A stretch of DNA of 64,000 nucleotides from Osmia lignaria lignaria. Taxonomy: Eukaryota; Arthropoda; Insecta; Hymenoptera; Megachilidae. Location: positions 3,411,501 through 3,475,500 of the forward strand of contig NW_027478166.1 in assembly GCF_051020975.1 (NCBI RefSeq), written 5' to 3'. Shown here piece after piece: positions 61,629 through 64,000 of the stretch. The notes below the pieces were generated by a model. That model was not told the DNA's origin, made no database searches, and worked only from the letters and a program-made list of their open reading frames with translations. Within the stretch, counting starts at the first letter, position 1; each line of letters opens with the position of its first letter. The position numbers and the translations under genes were made by a program.

Positions 61629-63238
61629 TGATCAGATGCGTAGTTCTCGAGATATATCAAGATATTTAAAAGTTCCGAAGCCGCACCAACATAATAGAGA
61701 TACAGGAACACCGTGGCCCCTTTCTTTAAGATAACTCTGCACTATTGCGAGCTGCAAATGCCACTTCCAGCTTAGCTGTGCAGAGGAAGAACAACAAGAA
61801 GAAGAAATATCTCGAAATATGTCCGTCAGGCCAGTTCCTTTGAGCTGAATCTGCAAATATCTCGGAAACGAAGCGAGCTATGGCAAAATGTTAAGAGACG
61901 TTTTTTGTAGAGAATTATGTTTCCTACAATTTATGTTCTATGATATTTTTTGATCAGAAGCGTAGTTTTCGAGATATATCGAGATATTTAAAAGTTCCGA
62001 AGCCGCACCAACATAATAGAGATACAGAAACACCGTGGCCCCTTTCTTTGAGATAACTCTGCACTAGTGCGAGCCGCACATGCCACTTCCAGCTTAGCTG
62101 TGCAGAAGAAGAACAACAAGAAGAAGAAATATCTCGAAATATGTCCGTCAGGCCCCTTCCCTTGAGATAAATCTGCAAATATCTCGGAAACGAAGAGAGC
62201 TATGGCAAAATGATAAGAGACCTTTTTTGTAGAGAATTAAGTTTCCTACGTTTAATGTTCTATGATATTTCTTGATCAGATGCGTAGTTCTCGAGATATA
62301 TCAAGATATTTAAAAGTTCCGAAGCCGCACCAACATAATAGAGATACAGAAACACCGTGGCCCCTTTCTTTGAGATAACTCTGCACTATTGCGAGCTGCA
62401 AATGCCACTTCCAGCTTAGCTGTGCAGAGGAAGAACAACAAGAAGAAGAAATATCGCGAAATATGTCCGTCAGGCCAGTTCCTTTGAGCTGAATCTGCAA
62501 ATATCTCGGAAACGAAGCGAGCTATGGCAAAATGTTAAGAGACGTTTTTTGTAGAGAATTATGTTTCCTACAATTTATGTTCTATGATATTTTTTGATCA
62601 GAAGCGTAGTTTTCGAGATATATCGAGATATTTAAAAGTTCCGAAGGCGCACCAACATAATAGAGATACAGAAACACCGTGGCCCCTTTCTTTGAGATAA
62701 CTCTGCACTAGTGCGAGCCGCAAATGCCACTTCCAGCTTAGCTGTGCAGAAGAAGAACAACAAGAAGAAGAAATATCTCGAAATATGTCCGTCAGGCCCC
62801 TTCCCTTGAGATAAATCTGCAAATATCTCGGAAACGAAGCGAGCTATTGCAAAATGTTAAGAGACCTTTTTTGTAGAGAATTGAGTTTCCTACTTTTTAT
62901 GTTCTATGATATTTTTTGATCAGATGCGTAGTTCTCGAGATATATCGAGATATTTAAAAGTTAAGAAGCCGCACCAACATAATAGAGATACAGAAACACC
63001 GTGGCCCCTTTCTTTGAGATAACTCTGCACTATTGCGAGCTGCAAATGCCACTTCCAGCTTAGCTGTGCAGAAGAAGAACAACAAGAAGAAGAAATATCT
63101 CGAAATATGTCCGTCAGGCCCCTTACCTTGAGATAAATCTGCAAATATCTCGGAAACGAAGCGAGCTATGGCAAAATGTTAAGAGACCTTTTTTGTAGAG
63201 CATTAAGTTTCCTACTTTTTATCTTCTATGATATTTTC
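61629..63238. repeat. Q-A-Q-A-L monomer run
   Basis: Monomers with Q ends at 61629 and 62273 alternate with A-headed copies at 61951 and 62595, followed by an L copy (AGTTAAGAAGCC) at 62917 with a CCCCTTACCTTGAG end. Each Q copy is followed by GAGACGTTTTTTG. The L type otherwise occurs only at 14622, 15588, 24603, 25569 and 34261, so this run is a distant relative of block Y about 34 kb away. Confidence 0.74.
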
Positions 63239-63882
63239 TGATCAGATGCGTAGTTTTCGAGATATATCGAGATATTTAAAAGTTCCGAAGCCGCACCAAC
63301 ATAATAGAGATACAGAAACACCGTGGCCCCTTTCTTTGAGATAACTCTGCACTAGTGCGAGCCGCAAATGCCACTTACAGCTTAGCTGTGCAGAAGAAGA
63401 ACAACAAGAAGAAGAAATATCTCGAAATATGTCCGTCAGGCCCCTTCCCTTGAGATAAATCTGCAAATATCTCGGAAACGAAGCGAGCTATGGCAAAATG
63501 TTAAGAGACCTTTTTTGTAGCGAATTAAGTTTCCTACTTTTTATGTTCTATGATATTTTTTGATCAGATGCGTAGTTCTCGAGATATATCAAGATATTTA
63601 AAAGTTCCGAAGCCGCACCAACATAATAGAGATACAGAAACACCGTGGCCCCTTTCTTTCAGATAGCTATGCACTATTGCGAGCTGCAAATGCCACTTCC
63701 AGCTTAGCTGTGCAGAAGAAGAACAACAAGAAGAAGAAATATCTCGAAATATGTCCGTCAGGCCCCTTACCTTGAGATAAATCTGCAAATATCTCGGAAA
63801 CGAAGCGAGCTATGGCAAAATGTTAAGAGACCTTTTTTGTAGAGCATTAAGTTTCCTACTTTTTATCTTCTATGATATTTTC
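63239..63882. repeat. Dimer repeat unit at the right edge
   Basis: Two monomers: 63239, preceded by TAGAGCATTAAG and TTTCTGATCAGATGCG with an A-like TTTTCGAG head, and H (63561) with CCCCTTACCTTGAG. The same TAGAGCATTAAG tail and head restart 644 bp later (63840-63910). A two-monomer HOR seems to begin here and continue beyond the window. Confidence 0.76.
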
Positions 63883-64000
63883 TGATCAGATGCGTAGTTT
63901 TCGAGATATATCGAGATATTTAAAAGTTCCGAAGCCGCACCAACATAATAGAGATACAGAAACACCGTGGCCCCTTTCTTTGAGATAACTCTGCACTAGT
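63883..64000. repeat. Partial monomer at right edge
   Basis: The first 118 nt of a monomer matching the start of 63239, cut by the window boundary within CTGCACTAGT. The array continues to the right. Confidence 0.97.

Larger units (their letters stand above)
1..64000. repeat. Satellite DNA array, 322-bp monomer, about 199 copies
   Basis: The entire window is a head-to-tail tandem array of one 322-bp unit, seen from the exact recurrence of landmarks such as TGATCA, the GAA-rich tract, GGCCCCTTCCCTTGAG and GAAGCGAGCTATGG. All copies have the same orientation. Taking TGATCA as the start gives 198 complete monomers: 193 of 322 bp, three of 321 and two of 320. Copies differ mainly by substitutions, many of which recur in sets that define monomer types and higher-order repeats. 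No stretch of non-satellite sequence was found, so every region without a gene holds this repeat. Arrays like this are normally centromeric or pericentromeric; that location is inferred. The species and the named satellite family were not recognised. Confidence 0.98.

Noticed and set aside
1..64000. Small protein-coding genes on the minus strand, about 74 or 68 residues, one per monomer
   Set aside because: The frames start at TTG or are shadows of one another. They contain stops or frameshifts in many copies, do not continue across the 322-bp junction, and show no recognisable domain or signal. They follow from a repeated sequence that happens to lack stops in that frame.
1..64000. CRISPR array
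   Set aside because: The repeated unit is 322 bp with no alternation of short constant repeats and unique spacers. All parts of the unit repeat.
1..64000. Transposon or retroelement tandem, for example LTR or helitron arrays
   Set aside because: No long open frame, terminal inverted repeats, target-site duplications, primer-binding site or integrase or transposase signature was seen, and the 322-bp phase is continuous.
1..64000. Intergenic spacer sub-repeats of rDNA
   Set aside because: No rRNA gene sequence or spacer boundary was recognised anywhere in 64 kb, which is longer than a usual spacer repeat tract. Without flanks this is unlikely but not excluded.

Overview
The whole 64 kb window is one uninterrupted satellite DNA array. 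A monomer of 322 bp is repeated head to tail in a single orientation, with about 198.8 copies. Taking the recurring TGATCA site as the monomer start, there are 198 complete monomers from 134 to 63882, a 133-nt partial copy at the left edge and a 118-nt partial copy at the right edge. No unique sequence, protein-coding gene, tRNA, rRNA, transposon, CRISPR array or operon was found. The array runs off both ends.

Arrays of this size and uniformity are typical of eukaryotic centromeric or pericentromeric heterochromatin. The monomer keeps about 11 CpG dinucleotides, roughly what its base composition predicts, which argues against a heavily CpG-methylated genome such as a vertebrate or most plants. 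Together with the AT-rich, ATATCTCG-rich character, this makes an insect or other arthropod the best guess, but it is an impression and the family was not identified.

Layout: 1-3352 mixes two monomer subfamilies, A and B. 3353-5284 and 8827-11402 carry a four-monomer higher-order repeat (HOR, p-q-r-s). Two adjacent composite blocks follow, X (about 10694-14133) and Y (about 14087-18469). X recurs at about 18421-21860, 7727 bp downstream. Y recurs at about 24068-28450, 9981 bp downstream. A third partial relative lies at about 31793-34542. From 27.5 to 31.4 kb and 35.2 to 40.7 kb the monomers follow a K-G-D(-S) pattern, with part of it duplicated at an offset of 7082 bp. 40.7-43.6 kb is mixed. 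43597-56476 is a clear seven-monomer HOR (a-b-c-d-e-f-g) in six edited copies of 7, 7, 8, 5, 7 and 6 monomers. 56477-64000 is again mixed, with a repeated block at 57443/60985 and a young dimer at the right edge.

The main biological content is recombination history. Nearly every rearrangement is a whole number of monomers, and several breakpoints lie inside recognisable chimeric monomers. That is what unequal crossover or gene conversion predicts. Indels are very rare: five off-length monomers, representing only three independent events, against abundant substitutions.
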